Assembly (NCBI GenBank): GCA_050944055.1
Contig: JBMNQI010000011.1
Location: forward strand, 1 to 45,276
Reading direction: 5' to 3'
Length of the DNA stretch: 45,276 nt
DNA from: JBMNQI01 sp050944055
Lineage (GTDB): Bacteria; Bacillota; Clostridia; Oscillospirales; Oscillospiraceae
Made by a program: the position numbers and the translations under genes. The notes beneath the pieces were generated by a model. That model was not told where the DNA came from and did not search any database. It saw only the letters and a program-made list of their open reading frames with translations. Shown here piece by piece: positions 1 through 7,495 of this stretch. The first letter of the stretch is position 1. Each line of letters opens with the position of its first letter.

Positions 1-1062
1 TCCTACTTGCTGACGATTTACGGTGAGGGGCAGCAGACCACTGAGACCAATTCATTCACTTTCCCGATGATTGACTGTGAATACGGCTTCATGGTCACCA
101 ACAACTACACCGGAAACTATAATCCTGAGCCGACCTACTACAGCCTGACAGTCAGATGGGTGGATGAAGACGGGAATCAGCTGGCCGCACCCGTCATCAG
201 GAGTATCCCAGCAGGCTCCAGCTATAACGCCGAAAACTACGAGGGCGGCTCCGGCAGGAGCTTCAGCAACTACACCTATTCCAGAACCATCGGCACTGTA
301 TCCGGGACGATGACCGGGAACACAACAATCAGCTTTGTATACAAGGCCGTGACAATTGATATTCCCGACGATATCCCCCTGGCCGACCTCAACACCACCG
401 ACCATTTCGCCTACATAGTCGGCAGAGACGATGGACTGGTTCATCCGGAAGCCGGAATCACACGTGCCGAGGTTGCGACAATCTTCTTCCGTCTGCTTAC
501 TGACGAGGCGAGAGACAGCAACCTGACCACCGAAAATGACTTCAGCGACGTAAGCCCCGACAACTGGTTCAACACGGCGATTTCCACACTAACCTCTATG
601 GGCATCATCACGGGATATCCCGACGGCACATTCAGGCCCAACGCAAACATTACACGCGCCGAGTTTGCAGCAATTGCCGCACGCTTTGACAGCAGCGGGT
701 ATACAGGCGTAACGGTCTTCTTGGATACCGTCGGACACTGGGCGGAAGAACCGATCAACCGCGCCGCCAACTACGGCTGGATCACCGGCTACGAGGACGA
801 TACGTTCAGGCCCAACAATTACATTACACGTGCGGAAGTAGCCACGCTCGTCAACAAAGTGCTTGGCCGCCTGCCAGCGTCGGTATCCGCTCTGCTGCCT
901 GATATGATAACCTGGCCAGACAACATGGATACAGGCAAGTGGTACTACCTTGCGATTCAGGAGGCCACAAACAGCCACTATTACGAGAAAGACTCGGATG
1001 GCGTATATGAAACCTGGACAGAGCTTCGCGAAACCCGCGACTGGACAGTGTATGAGAAATAA
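1..1062 (+). CDS. SLH-domain cell-surface protein, C-terminal part (5' truncated)
   Basis: The reading frame is open from the first base, so the true start lies outside the window. The visible 353 residues begin with a MucBP-like beta repeat (about residues 45-115, with VRWVDEDGNQL and a closing TTISFVYK). Three S-layer homology repeats follow, with the usual ITRAE signatures near residues 150, 220 and 280 and GYPDGTFRPN / GYEDDTFRPN loops. SLH triplets bind pyruvylated secondary cell-wall polymers, so the protein should sit on the outer face of the wall; the MucBP-like part suggests a stalk or adhesive role. The C-terminal 60 residues after the third SLH carry no domain I recognise. It ends at TAA just before a hairpin shared with the convergent SLH gene. 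The full function cannot be judged without the N-terminus. Confidence 0.85.
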   Translation, partial: SYLLTIYGEGQQTTETNSFTFPMIDCEYGFMVTNNYTGNYNPEPTYYSLTVRWVDEDGNQLAAPVIRSIPAGSSYNAENYEGGSGRSFSNYTYSRTIGTVSGTMTGNTTISFVYKAVTIDIPDDIPLADLNTTDHFAYIVGRDDGLVHPEAGITRAEVATIFFRLLTDEARDSNLTTENDFSDVSPDNWFNTAISTLTSMGIITGYPDGTFRPNANITRAEFAAIAARFDSSGYTGVTVFLDTVGHWAEEPINRAANYGWITGYEDDTFRPNNYITRAEVATLVNKVLGRLPASVSALLPDMITWPDNMDTGKWYYLAIQEATNSHYYEKDSDGVYETWTELRETRDWTVYEK

Positions 1063-1093
1063 GTCCATAAGGCGTATCTAAAAAGCTAAATAA

Positions 1094-1134
1094 AAACAGC
1101 GACTGCCCTGAGAATTTCAGGGCAGTCGTTGTTT
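1094..1134. terminator. Hairpin between convergent SLH genes
   Basis: An 18-bp stem (1094-1111 with 1117-1134, one G-T pair) with a 5-nt loop lies between two genes that face each other. On the minus strand it runs straight into a T-rich tract; on the plus strand the T tract is short. It probably terminates both transcripts. Confidence 0.85.
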
Positions 1135-1170
1135 AAGAGATCCTACATCAAAATTGGAGAAAGAACAACA

Positions 1171-2571
1171 CTAGGCGGCAATTGCCGGCGAAACTGCCGC
1201 TTCGGTTACCCTGTAGCTCTCGTCTGCCATGCGAACCGCAATGGCGGCAATTTCAGCTCTTGTCATTTTCGAATCGGGATTGAATCCTTCAAGGTCGCTT
1301 TCGGAAATAATTCCTGCGCGGTAAAGCTTATATACGGCAGGCGCATAAACGGCCGACATTTCCACACCGGCAAGCGCTCCGTCGGCAACGGGATTGATGA
1401 CTGGCAGGGCCTCATCCGGCAGGGCGTTTGCAAGAATCTGCACAAACTCTGCCTTTGTGGCGAACGAGTTGTAGTTTGAATACTCGGAACGACCAATAAT
1501 ACCGTTATCAACGGCATACTGTATCCAATTATCGTCCGTCTTGGTAAAGCCGCCGCCATAATAATCGCTTCGCAGGCTGCCCGCCAGCTTTATAACATCA
1601 CTAAGCTTCATGCCGGTATTCGGAGCGAATGTTGACGTTGTTTTGCCGCTCATATAGCCGAGTATGCATGCCCGGGCTATATATTCAGAATACCATGCAG
1701 ATTCATCTAAGTCGACATACTGATTAATGTTGAAATCGGGCAGAGTATCGGCTAACGGAAGGTTGTCGCTGCTTCCGGTGTAACTGGTAACAGGCGTCAG
1801 GCAGGCGGACATGGAAACTACAGTCGGGGCATTATTGCTGATGGCATAAGTCAGGTCTATCGCGTACCAGCCCCCATTTACATAGACCTTATTCCACGCA
1901 TGGCGAACGCCGGAATAATAGCCCTTTGTTATGACGCTTGGAATACCCTGGCTGCGGCACATGGCGGCAAACAAAGCGGAAAAATCGTAGCAGACGCCCT
2001 TCTTTGCTTCCAGTATCCTGTTTGTGTTCGGCGTGTAGTGAGTGATAAGTCCGCTTTTGACTTTTCGCGCAAATTCGTAATCGTATGAGAAATTCGAGAC
2101 AATATAGTTATAGAAGGCCACAACTTTTTCCGTATCCGTGCTTTTGCCGCCGGCGAGTTCCGCCGCCTTTTTACCGACTGCGTCCGTATCGGAAAAAGTG
2201 ATTTCGCTTGTGCTGACGAGATACTGCGAATATTTTTCCTCAATATTGACTGAAACGCGTTCGCTCAGCACTGCTTTATATGATGTGCCTGAAACGTTTT
2301 GGTAAACTGCAATCGAATAGTCGCCGCTTCCGTTTGCAAATGGATATGCAATATCCTCGCCCGCTGTGTAATTGTAATATATCTCTTTCTCACCGTATTC
2401 GACTCCGACCTTCATCCTAATGTCGCTGCCGTCGGAATAGTGTACTGTAAAATACCCTTCGGAGGCTGTGCTGACATCAATCCTGTTGTCCGTCGCGAAT
2501 GCAGTCCCCAAAAGCGAAATCGCTATTAACGCAAAAATAAAAATGCTGGAAAAACGAACCGTGCGTTTCAT
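1171..2571 (-). CDS. Secreted transglutaminase-like protein with C-terminal SLH region
   Basis: 466 residues from the ATG at 2571, which has AAAGGAG five bases upstream; an ATG 18 bases earlier lacks a good site. Residues 1-27 form a signal peptide (KR, a hydrophobic core, then AFA). A transglutaminase/protease-like core covers about residues 140-245: Cys194 in KKGVCYDFSALFAAMCR, His224 in GVRHAWNKVY and Asp239 in GGWYAIDLTY make the expected Cys-His-Asp triad. From about residue 285 to the end are three SLH-like repeats, the first and second degenerate and the last with MTRAEIAAIAVRMAD. The family includes wall-associated peptidases and cross-linkers; the exact reaction is unknown. It is expressed behind two c-di-GMP-I riboswitches, which suggests that display or wall anchoring depends on the motile/sessile signal. 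Confidence 0.85.
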   Translation of the reverse strand: MKRTVRFSSIFIFALIAISLLGTAFATDNRIDVSTASEGYFTVHYSDGSDIRMKVGVEYGEKEIYYNYTAGEDIAYPFANGSGDYSIAVYQNVSGTSYKAVLSERVSVNIEEKYSQYLVSTSEITFSDTDAVGKKAAELAGGKSTDTEKVVAFYNYIVSNFSYDYEFARKVKSGLITHYTPNTNRILEAKKGVCYDFSALFAAMCRSQGIPSVITKGYYSGVRHAWNKVYVNGGWYAIDLTYAISNNAPTVVSMSACLTPVTSYTGSSDNLPLADTLPDFNINQYVDLDESAWYSEYIARACILGYMSGKTTSTFAPNTGMKLSDVIKLAGSLRSDYYGGGFTKTDDNWIQYAVDNGIIGRSEYSNYNSFATKAEFVQILANALPDEALPVINPVADGALAGVEMSAVYAPAVYKLYRAGIISESDLEGFNPDSKMTRAEIAAIAVRMADESYRVTEAAVSPAIAA

Positions 2572-2584
2572 GTTATCTCCTTTC

Positions 2585-2665
2585 GGCAACCGGCTGCCAA
2601 TCCCCTGAGGGATAAGGCCCTATGGCTTTGCGTCGCCGCCTTTCGACGGTTTTGCCTTTATCGTT
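2585..2665 (-). promoter_or_regulatory. Cyclic di-GMP-I (GEMM) riboswitch, gene-proximal copy
   Basis: Read on the minus strand, the aptamer has the GEMM-I landmarks in order: GGCAAAACC, a short helix capped by a GAAA tetraloop, GGCGACGCAAAGCC, an AGGGCC arm and GGCAGCC. The 5' GGCAA can pair with UUGCC, which ends four bases before the AGGAG of the transglutaminase/SLH gene, so ligand binding could act on translation. The 71-nt core differs from the distal copy at three positions. I recognise the class from its consensus; no covariance model was run. Confidence 0.9.
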
Positions 2666-2741
2666 TGAGATGCATGGAACATTGGTTGTCCAGCATCAAA
2701 AACGTATTGAATTTCAGAAATAGAAAAAGAGCTCTCGTTTT

Positions 2742-2822
2742 GGTAGCTGGCTGCCAATCCCCTGAGGGATAAGGCCCTGTAGCTTTGCGTCGCCGCCTTT
2801 CGACGGTTTTGCCATTATCAGT
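2742..2822 (-). promoter_or_regulatory. Cyclic di-GMP-I (GEMM) riboswitch, distal copy
   Basis: The same landmarks as the proximal copy, exactly 157 bases further upstream: GGCAAAACC, GAAA tetraloop helix, GACGCAAAGCU, AGGGCC arm, GGCAGCC. The base of its closing helix is less well paired than in the proximal copy (GCUACC against GGCAA). A short GAGAGCUC followed by UUUUUCU lies just downstream and could belong to a weak terminator. Both copies would lie on one transcript. Confidence 0.88.
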
Positions 2823-2882
2823 CGGGATCTCTCCGGCAAATAATGATCATGCATAACTGCACTATACTATAATCCATCAATT

Positions 2883-2910
2883 ATTATATACATATTCAGG
2901 AAAACGTCAA
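2883..2910 (-). promoter_or_regulatory. Sigma-A promoter of the riboswitch/transglutaminase transcript
   Basis: On the minus strand TTGACG (2905-2910) is followed after 16 bases by TATAAT (2883-2888). Transcription should start near 2876, giving a leader of about 300 nt that contains both c-di-GMP aptamers. Confidence 0.8.
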
Positions 2911-2990
2911 GAGGAAAAAGGATAATTTTCTTATATATTCGACTTGATGCTCATAAAAAAGCTCAAATCCGCTTATCTCCACCAAGAGGA

Positions 2991-3020
2991 GCCTTGCAGT
3001 GCAATTACCGCAAGGCTTTT
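2991..3020 (+). terminator. Terminator-like hairpin in the leader of the glycan operon
   Basis: GCCTTGC (2991-2997) pairs with GCAAGGC (3010-3016), followed by TTTTCCTTT on the plus strand. No plus-strand gene lies upstream in this gap, so it either insulates the operon from read-through or acts as an attenuator in its leader. No convincing plus-strand promoter was seen upstream of it. Confidence 0.6.
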
Positions 3021-3246
3021 CCTTTGCCGGACTAAACTTAAACCTGAAGCCATTCCTTACTGCAGGCCTTCCGAGCATTCCCGCAATTCTTCTCCGGATG
3101 CTGCAACCCACATTGTCGCGACGATTATGCACTCCGGAAGGCTTAATTGTTGCGGGTTCATCCAATCGCCGCGCTGCATTAACATTTAATAAGGACGTTC
3201 ATATTCTGAGATAGGTTTTGCAATACGCATATAGGGATGTTCGAAT
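3021..3246 (+). other. Non-coding leader of the glycan operon with a long stem-loop
   Basis: No gene is supported here. GCCTTCCG (3066-3073) pairs perfectly with CGGAAGGC (3135-3142), and GCAT (3075-3078) inside it pairs with ATGC (3127-3130), closing a loop of about 48 bases. The short reading frames across it have no ribosome binding site and no recognisable protein. No clear promoter was found between the stem-loop and the first gene. Confidence 0.5.
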
Positions 3247-4584
3247 ATGGTCAATGAATCATCGGGCAGCTTAGTAGAATCCTTAAAGAATAATATCCAA
3301 ACAAGAACGGCAAAAGTATGCGTCATTGGAATGGGCTATGTCGGACTGCCGCTGGCCGTTGAAAAGGCTAAGGTCGGGTTTGACGTATTGGGTATAGATA
3401 AAAATACAAATAAAGTCCGCATGATAAATCTTGGGCAGAACTATATTCAGGATGTTAACGACGAAGAATTGCGTGCCCTAGTTAAAAACGGCAAATTGAA
3501 ATCAGCCAGTGATTTTTCACTGATACCTCAGCAGGATATCATTATTATCTGCGTCCCGACGCCCCTCAATGAGCACCGCGACCCCGATATATCGTTCATT
3601 GAAAGCGCTACGGAAGAGCTGGCCGGAAGGCTGAGGAAAGGCCAGCTGATCATTCTCGAAAGCACAACCTATCCCGGGACAACGCTGGAGGTTATACTTC
3701 CGCTTCTGGAATCATCCGGATTAAAGGCGGGGTCGGATTTCTTCCTTGCCTATTCGCCCGAAAGAGTCGACCCTGGCAATAAAAGATATACGACAAAGAA
3801 CACAACCAAGGTTGTCGGGGGCGCGACGCCCGACTGTTTGACGATAGCTCAGTATTTTTATGAACAGACAATCGTAAAAGTGGTGCCTGTATCGTCTCCA
3901 ACCGTGGCGGAGATGACCAAGCTATTCGAGAACACCTACCGGGCCGTCAATATAGCTCTTGTCAACGAATTGATGATGCTTTGCCATAAAATGAATATAA
4001 GCGTCTGGGAGGTGGTTGATGCCGCAGCGACCAAGCCCTTCGGCATTCAGTCATTTTATCCCGGGCCGGGCGTCGGGGGACACTGCATACCGATAGACCC
4101 GTTTTATTTAAGCTGGAAGGCAAGGCAGTTTGATTGTACGACCAGGTTTATTGAGCTGGCCGGTGAAATAAATATACAGGTTAGCTACTATGTTGCGGAT
4201 GCGGTCGTCAAGGTTTTAAACAGGCTTGGAAAACCGCTTAAAGGTTCCAGAATACTTCTGCTGGGCGTCGCTTATAAGAAGGATATCAACGATTACAGGA
4301 AGTCGCCGGCCATAAAGATAATCAAGCAGCTGGAAGAGGAGGGGGCCGAGCTTCGTTATCATGACCCTTATATTAAGTCCATGCAGGATTCGGAAGCTTC
4401 TATAAAAGCGCAGTGGGTAGAGCTGACTGAGGAAGAGATTCAGAAAAGCGACTGTGTCCTTATAATTACGGACCACTCAAATATTGACTACGATATGGTT
4501 GTTGATAAAGCCGCTGTCGTTGTTGACACAAGAAACGCTGCTAAGCATGTAAAGACGAACCGGGAAAAGATATTTCTGATTTAG
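3247..4584 (+). CDS. wbpA: UDP-N-acetylglucosamine 6-dehydrogenase (WbpA type)
   Basis: 445 residues, normal length for the UDP-sugar 6-dehydrogenase family. GMGYVGLPLA at residues 28-37 is the NAD-binding loop, TKLFENTYRAVNIALVNE lies in the central helix, and GVGGHCIPIDP carries the catalytic Cys280. The C-terminal UDP-binding domain has LLGVAYKKDINDYRKSPA. The enzyme oxidises C6 of a UDP-HexNAc twice, using NAD, to the uronic acid in the cytoplasm. Oxidoreductase, acetyltransferase and aminotransferase genes of the WbpB, WbpD and WbpE types follow at once, which favours UDP-GlcNAc as substrate over UDP-ManNAc (WecC) or UDP-glucose. It opens the 18-gene glycan operon and ends in TAG, in frame with the next gene. 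Confidence 0.9.
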   Translation: MVNESSGSLVESLKNNIQTRTAKVCVIGMGYVGLPLAVEKAKVGFDVLGIDKNTNKVRMINLGQNYIQDVNDEELRALVKNGKLKSASDFSLIPQQDIIIICVPTPLNEHRDPDISFIESATEELAGRLRKGQLIILESTTYPGTTLEVILPLLESSGLKAGSDFFLAYSPERVDPGNKRYTTKNTTKVVGGATPDCLTIAQYFYEQTIVKVVPVSSPTVAEMTKLFENTYRAVNIALVNELMMLCHKMNISVWEVVDAAATKPFGIQSFYPGPGVGGHCIPIDPFYLSWKARQFDCTTRFIELAGEINIQVSYYVADAVVKVLNRLGKPLKGSRILLLGVAYKKDINDYRKSPAIKIIKQLEEEGAELRYHDPYIKSMQDSEASIKAQWVELTEEEIQKSDCVLIITDHSNIDYDMVVDKAAVVVDTRNAAKHVKTNREKIFLI

Positions 4585-4614
4585 CGGTTTATTACAGGGA
4601 AGAGGGTTCAAGCC

Positions 4615-5643
4615 ATCGTCAATTTCGGAATTGTCGGGTGCGGGCATATAGCTCAAAAGCATATTTCCGCTCTTAATAGTATAAGCAACGCCAGGCTAAC
4701 GGCTGTCTGCGACAGCGACAAAGAACGCCTTGCCGGAATAACGGAAACAAACGGCGTCGAGGCTTACACGGATTATGAAGAATTCTTAAAAAATCCTTGC
4801 ATCGACGCCGTCATTGTCTGCACCCCCAGCGGCATGCATGCGCGAATGGGGGAAAAGGCCGCCCGGCACGGCAAACACATCCTTATGGAAAAACCGTTTG
4901 TCCTGGATATAAGTCAGGGCAAGCGCCTTGTTCGCCTGTGCCGGTTGAGGAATGTCAAACTGGGAGTCGTGCATCCGAACAGGACAAAAGCGATTGTACT
5001 GGCTCTTCGAAATGCTGTTAAGCAGGGCTGGTTCGGCAGACTGACGCATGCCTGCGCAGCCGTTCGATGGAGCAGGTCGCCGGAGTATTTTAACAGCGCA
5101 TCGTGGAGAGGAACAAAAGACCTAGACGGCGGTATATTATATAACCAGGCGATACACAGCGTCGATCTGCTCAATTGGCTGCTGGGGCCGGCAGGCTCGG
5201 TTTTCGCGTACGGCGCGACGCGGCATCATGCCATAGAATGCGAGGACGTATGCGTATGCGTTCTGAGGTTTGAAAACGGCGCGCTGGGGACAATTGAAGC
5301 CGCGATAACCCTGTACCCTGAAAACCTGGAGGAGAGCCTGGCTGTTTTCGGAACCGACGGGACGGCCGTTTTGGGAGGCAGGACGCTCTCGAAAATACTG
5401 GAATGGAAGTTTTCCTGCCTGACAGACGAGGATGCTGAAAAACAGATAGGCCTGCTTAACGGCATACAGGATAAATCCGGGCATAAGGAAATCATAGAAA
5501 ATTTCGTTGATTCCATTGAGCAAAACAGGGAGCCTCTTGTCTCGGGCGATGAGGCTATGAAAACGCTTTATCTCATAAACGCGATTTACGAGTCAATAAA
5601 ATCCAACCAACCCGTAAAACTAACATCGAACTGGAATGGTTAA
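4615..5643 (+). CDS. wbpB: Gfo/Idh/MocA sugar-nucleotide 3-dehydrogenase (WbpB type), apparent ATC start
   Basis: About 342 residues. The Rossmann start is intact (VNFGIVGCGHIAQKH), MEKPF gives the conserved Lys93, and GGILYNQAIHSVDLLNW carries the catalytic-region His. In the Wbp pathway this enzyme oxidises C3 of UDP-GlcNAcA to the 3-keto sugar for transamination by WbpE. The first ATG, GTG or TTG in frame is the ATG at 4834, which would delete the whole NAD-binding fold. The likely start is ATC at 4615, eight bases after GGGAAGAGGG (4597-4606), where relatives would have ATG. The frame is the same as wbpA and continues from its TAG (4582-4584) through ten codons without another stop. The end overlaps wbpD by eight bases. 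A sequencing error in the start codon is the plain alternative. Confidence 0.82.
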   Translation: MVNFGIVGCGHIAQKHISALNSISNARLTAVCDSDKERLAGITETNGVEAYTDYEEFLKNPCIDAVIVCTPSGMHARMGEKAARHGKHILMEKPFVLDISQGKRLVRLCRLRNVKLGVVHPNRTKAIVLALRNAVKQGWFGRLTHACAAVRWSRSPEYFNSASWRGTKDLDGGILYNQAIHSVDLLNWLLGPAGSVFAYGATRHHAIECEDVCVCVLRFENGALGTIEAAITLYPENLEESLAVFGTDGTAVLGGRTLSKILEWKFSCLTDEDAEKQIGLLNGIQDKSGHKEIIENFVDSIEQNREPLVSGDEAMKTLYLINAIYESIKSNQPVKLTSNWNG

Positions 5644-6385
5644 ATTGAATTCAATCAGTCGGACCGCACATCTCGGTCAGGACGTAAATATAGGCAAATA
5701 CTGCGTCATTGAAGACGGGGCAGACATTGGTTCAAACGTCACCATAGGCAATAATGTGACGATATATCCTGGTTCTCTGATTGGAGACGACGTTTATATC
5801 GAATCAAACGCGGTAATCGGAAGGCAGCCCCGTCCCTCAAAAACCAGTACGTTAAATATAACGGGCCCGCTGCCCCCTGTAAAAATAGGCGCGGGAACGG
5901 TTATCGGTTCGGGCGCCGTCATATATGCCGGAACTGTAATCGGAGCCTGCTGCCTGGTCGGTGATACTGCGGTCATACGCGAAGGCTGCACGATCGGGAA
6001 TTACGTCATAATCGGCGCCGGAACAATTACTGAAAACGCCGTCGTCATCGGGGAAAAAACAAAGATTCAGAGCGGAGCTTATATTACGGCACACACAATT
6101 ATCGGCGAAAACTGCTTTATCGCGCCTATGGTTACGACGACGAACGACAATTTCATGGGCCGTACCGAAGACCGTTTTAAATACAAGAAAGGAGCAATCA
6201 TCGAAGCAGGAGCCAGGATTGGCGGCGGGGCCATACTTCTCCCCGGCGTGACGATCGGGCGGGAAGGCCTTATTGCCGCGGGCTCCGTTGTGACAAAAGA
6301 TACGGAGCCTGAAAAAGAGTACAGGGGCGTGCCCGCGCGGGAATTTGGGCCGGTACCTTATAACGAGCTGCTGGAGAGTGAGTAA
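5636..6385 (+). CDS. wbpD: Hexapeptide-repeat sugar N-acetyltransferase (WbpD type)
   Basis: 249 residues made almost wholly of hexapeptide repeats (VNIGKYCVIEDGADIGSNVTI and so on), giving a left-handed beta-helix that works as a trimer with acetyl-CoA. The ending GVPAREFGPVPY is typical of WbpD/WlbB-like enzymes, which acetylate the 3-amino group made by WbpE to give UDP-2,3-diacetamido-2,3-dideoxy-glucuronate. Its position between wbpB and wbpE supports this assignment over other hexapeptide acyltransferases. The ATG overlaps the end of wbpB by eight bases, so the two are probably translationally coupled. The repeated coil near residues 60-110 (GTVIGSGAVIYAGTVIGACC) is regular and unbroken. 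Confidence 0.85.
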   Translation: MVKLNSISRTAHLGQDVNIGKYCVIEDGADIGSNVTIGNNVTIYPGSLIGDDVYIESNAVIGRQPRPSKTSTLNITGPLPPVKIGAGTVIGSGAVIYAGTVIGACCLVGDTAVIREGCTIGNYVIIGAGTITENAVVIGEKTKIQSGAYITAHTIIGENCFIAPMVTTTNDNFMGRTEDRFKYKKGAIIEAGARIGGGAILLPGVTIGREGLIAAGSVVTKDTEPEKEYRGVPAREFGPVPYNELLESE

Positions 6386-6387
6386 CA

Positions 6388-7494
6388 ATGAATATCCCGC
6401 TTATTGATCTGAAAGCTCAATACCTGAGCTTGCAGGATGAGATAAACCGGGCTGTGCTCAGCGTTTTATCCGGCGGAAATTACATCCTCGGGCCCGAGGT
6501 ACGGGCGCTGGAGGAGGAGATAGCCAATTACTGCGGCACAAAGCATGCCGTCGGGGTCGCCAACGGGACAGACGCGCTTGTGTTATGCCTTGAAGCTTAC
6601 GGCATCGGACCCGGCGACGAGGTGATAACAAGCCCGTTCAGCTTTTTTGCGACCGCAGAAGCGATTTCAAGAGTGGGCGCCTCGCCGGTTTTTGTCGATA
6701 TTGATGAAAAGAGCTATAACATTGACGCCGATAAAATAGAAAGCAGCATTACCGGACATACAAAAGCGATTATAACCGTGCATATCTTCGGACAGAGCGC
6801 GGAAATGGACAAAATTATGGAGATTGCACAGCGTCACAACCTAGTTGTTATTGAGGATGCCTGCCAGGCGATAGGGGCGTCTTACAAGGGACGCAAGACA
6901 GGCTCTCTGGGTCATGCGGCCTGCTTCAGCTTCTTCCCTACAAAGAACCTCGGCGGTTACGGCGACGGCGGAATGATTACGACGGGCGACGAAGCAATCG
7001 CCAACCGTCTTCGCCTGCTCAGAGCCCATGGCAGCGCCAAAAAGTATTACAGCAGTATTATCGGATACAACAGCAGACTGGACGAAATCCAGGCCGCTGT
7101 TCTGCGCGTGAAGCTTAAGCATTTAGATAAGTGGAACGAAGCGAGAAGAACTATAGCCGAAGTCTACAACAGACTGCTTCTCGGCACGGGACTGAAGCTG
7201 CCCGCCGCTTCCGGGGCGGAGCATACCTACCATCTTTACGTTCTAGGCCATAAAAAAAGACCGGAGATTATAAGAAGGTTAAGCGACAGGGGCATAGCAT
7301 GCGGCGTTTATTATCCCGTGGTTCTGCACCGGCAGGAGGCTTACGGAAAGCGGTACGCGGACATATGCCTGCCGGTAGCCGAATCCGCGTCAAACGAAGC
7401 GTTTACCATACCGATGTTTCCGGAGATGACGAAAGCGCAGGTAAACGAGGTGGCCATGGCGCTTCGAGAAATCCTGAAGGATATAGAGGGCTGA
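6388..7494 (+). CDS. wbpE: DegT/DnrJ/EryC1 sugar aminotransferase (WbpE type)
   Basis: 368 residues, usual length for the family. NGTDAL (60-65) binds the PLP phosphate, VIEDACQAIGA carries the ring-stacking Asp, and SFFPTKNLGGYGDGG has the Schiff-base Lys186. It transfers an amino group, usually from glutamate, to the 3-keto intermediate of WbpB, giving the 3-amino sugar that WbpD acetylates. With wbpA, wbpB and wbpD this completes a four-step cytoplasmic route to UDP-GlcNAc(3NAc)A. No WbpI-type 2-epimerase follows, so the product is predicted to keep the D-gluco form. It starts two bases after the wbpD stop. Confidence 0.9.
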   Translation: MNIPLIDLKAQYLSLQDEINRAVLSVLSGGNYILGPEVRALEEEIANYCGTKHAVGVANGTDALVLCLEAYGIGPGDEVITSPFSFFATAEAISRVGASPVFVDIDEKSYNIDADKIESSITGHTKAIITVHIFGQSAEMDKIMEIAQRHNLVVIEDACQAIGASYKGRKTGSLGHAACFSFFPTKNLGGYGDGGMITTGDEAIANRLRLLRAHGSAKKYYSSIIGYNSRLDEIQAAVLRVKLKHLDKWNEARRTIAEVYNRLLLGTGLKLPAASGAEHTYHLYVLGHKKRPEIIRRLSDRGIACGVYYPVVLHRQEAYGKRYADICLPVAESASNEAFTIPMFPEMTKAQVNEVAMALREILKDIEG

Positions 7495-7495
7495 C

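Noticed and set aside
2944..3214. Short plus-strand frames in the operon leader
   Set aside because: They cross the terminator-like hairpin and the stem-loop and have no Shine-Dalgarno sequence.
4582..4584. General recoding of TAG (for example as pyrrolysine)
   Set aside because: Several unrelated genes in the window (recD2, uvrB, the kinase, the reductase) end normally at TAG at the expected family length.
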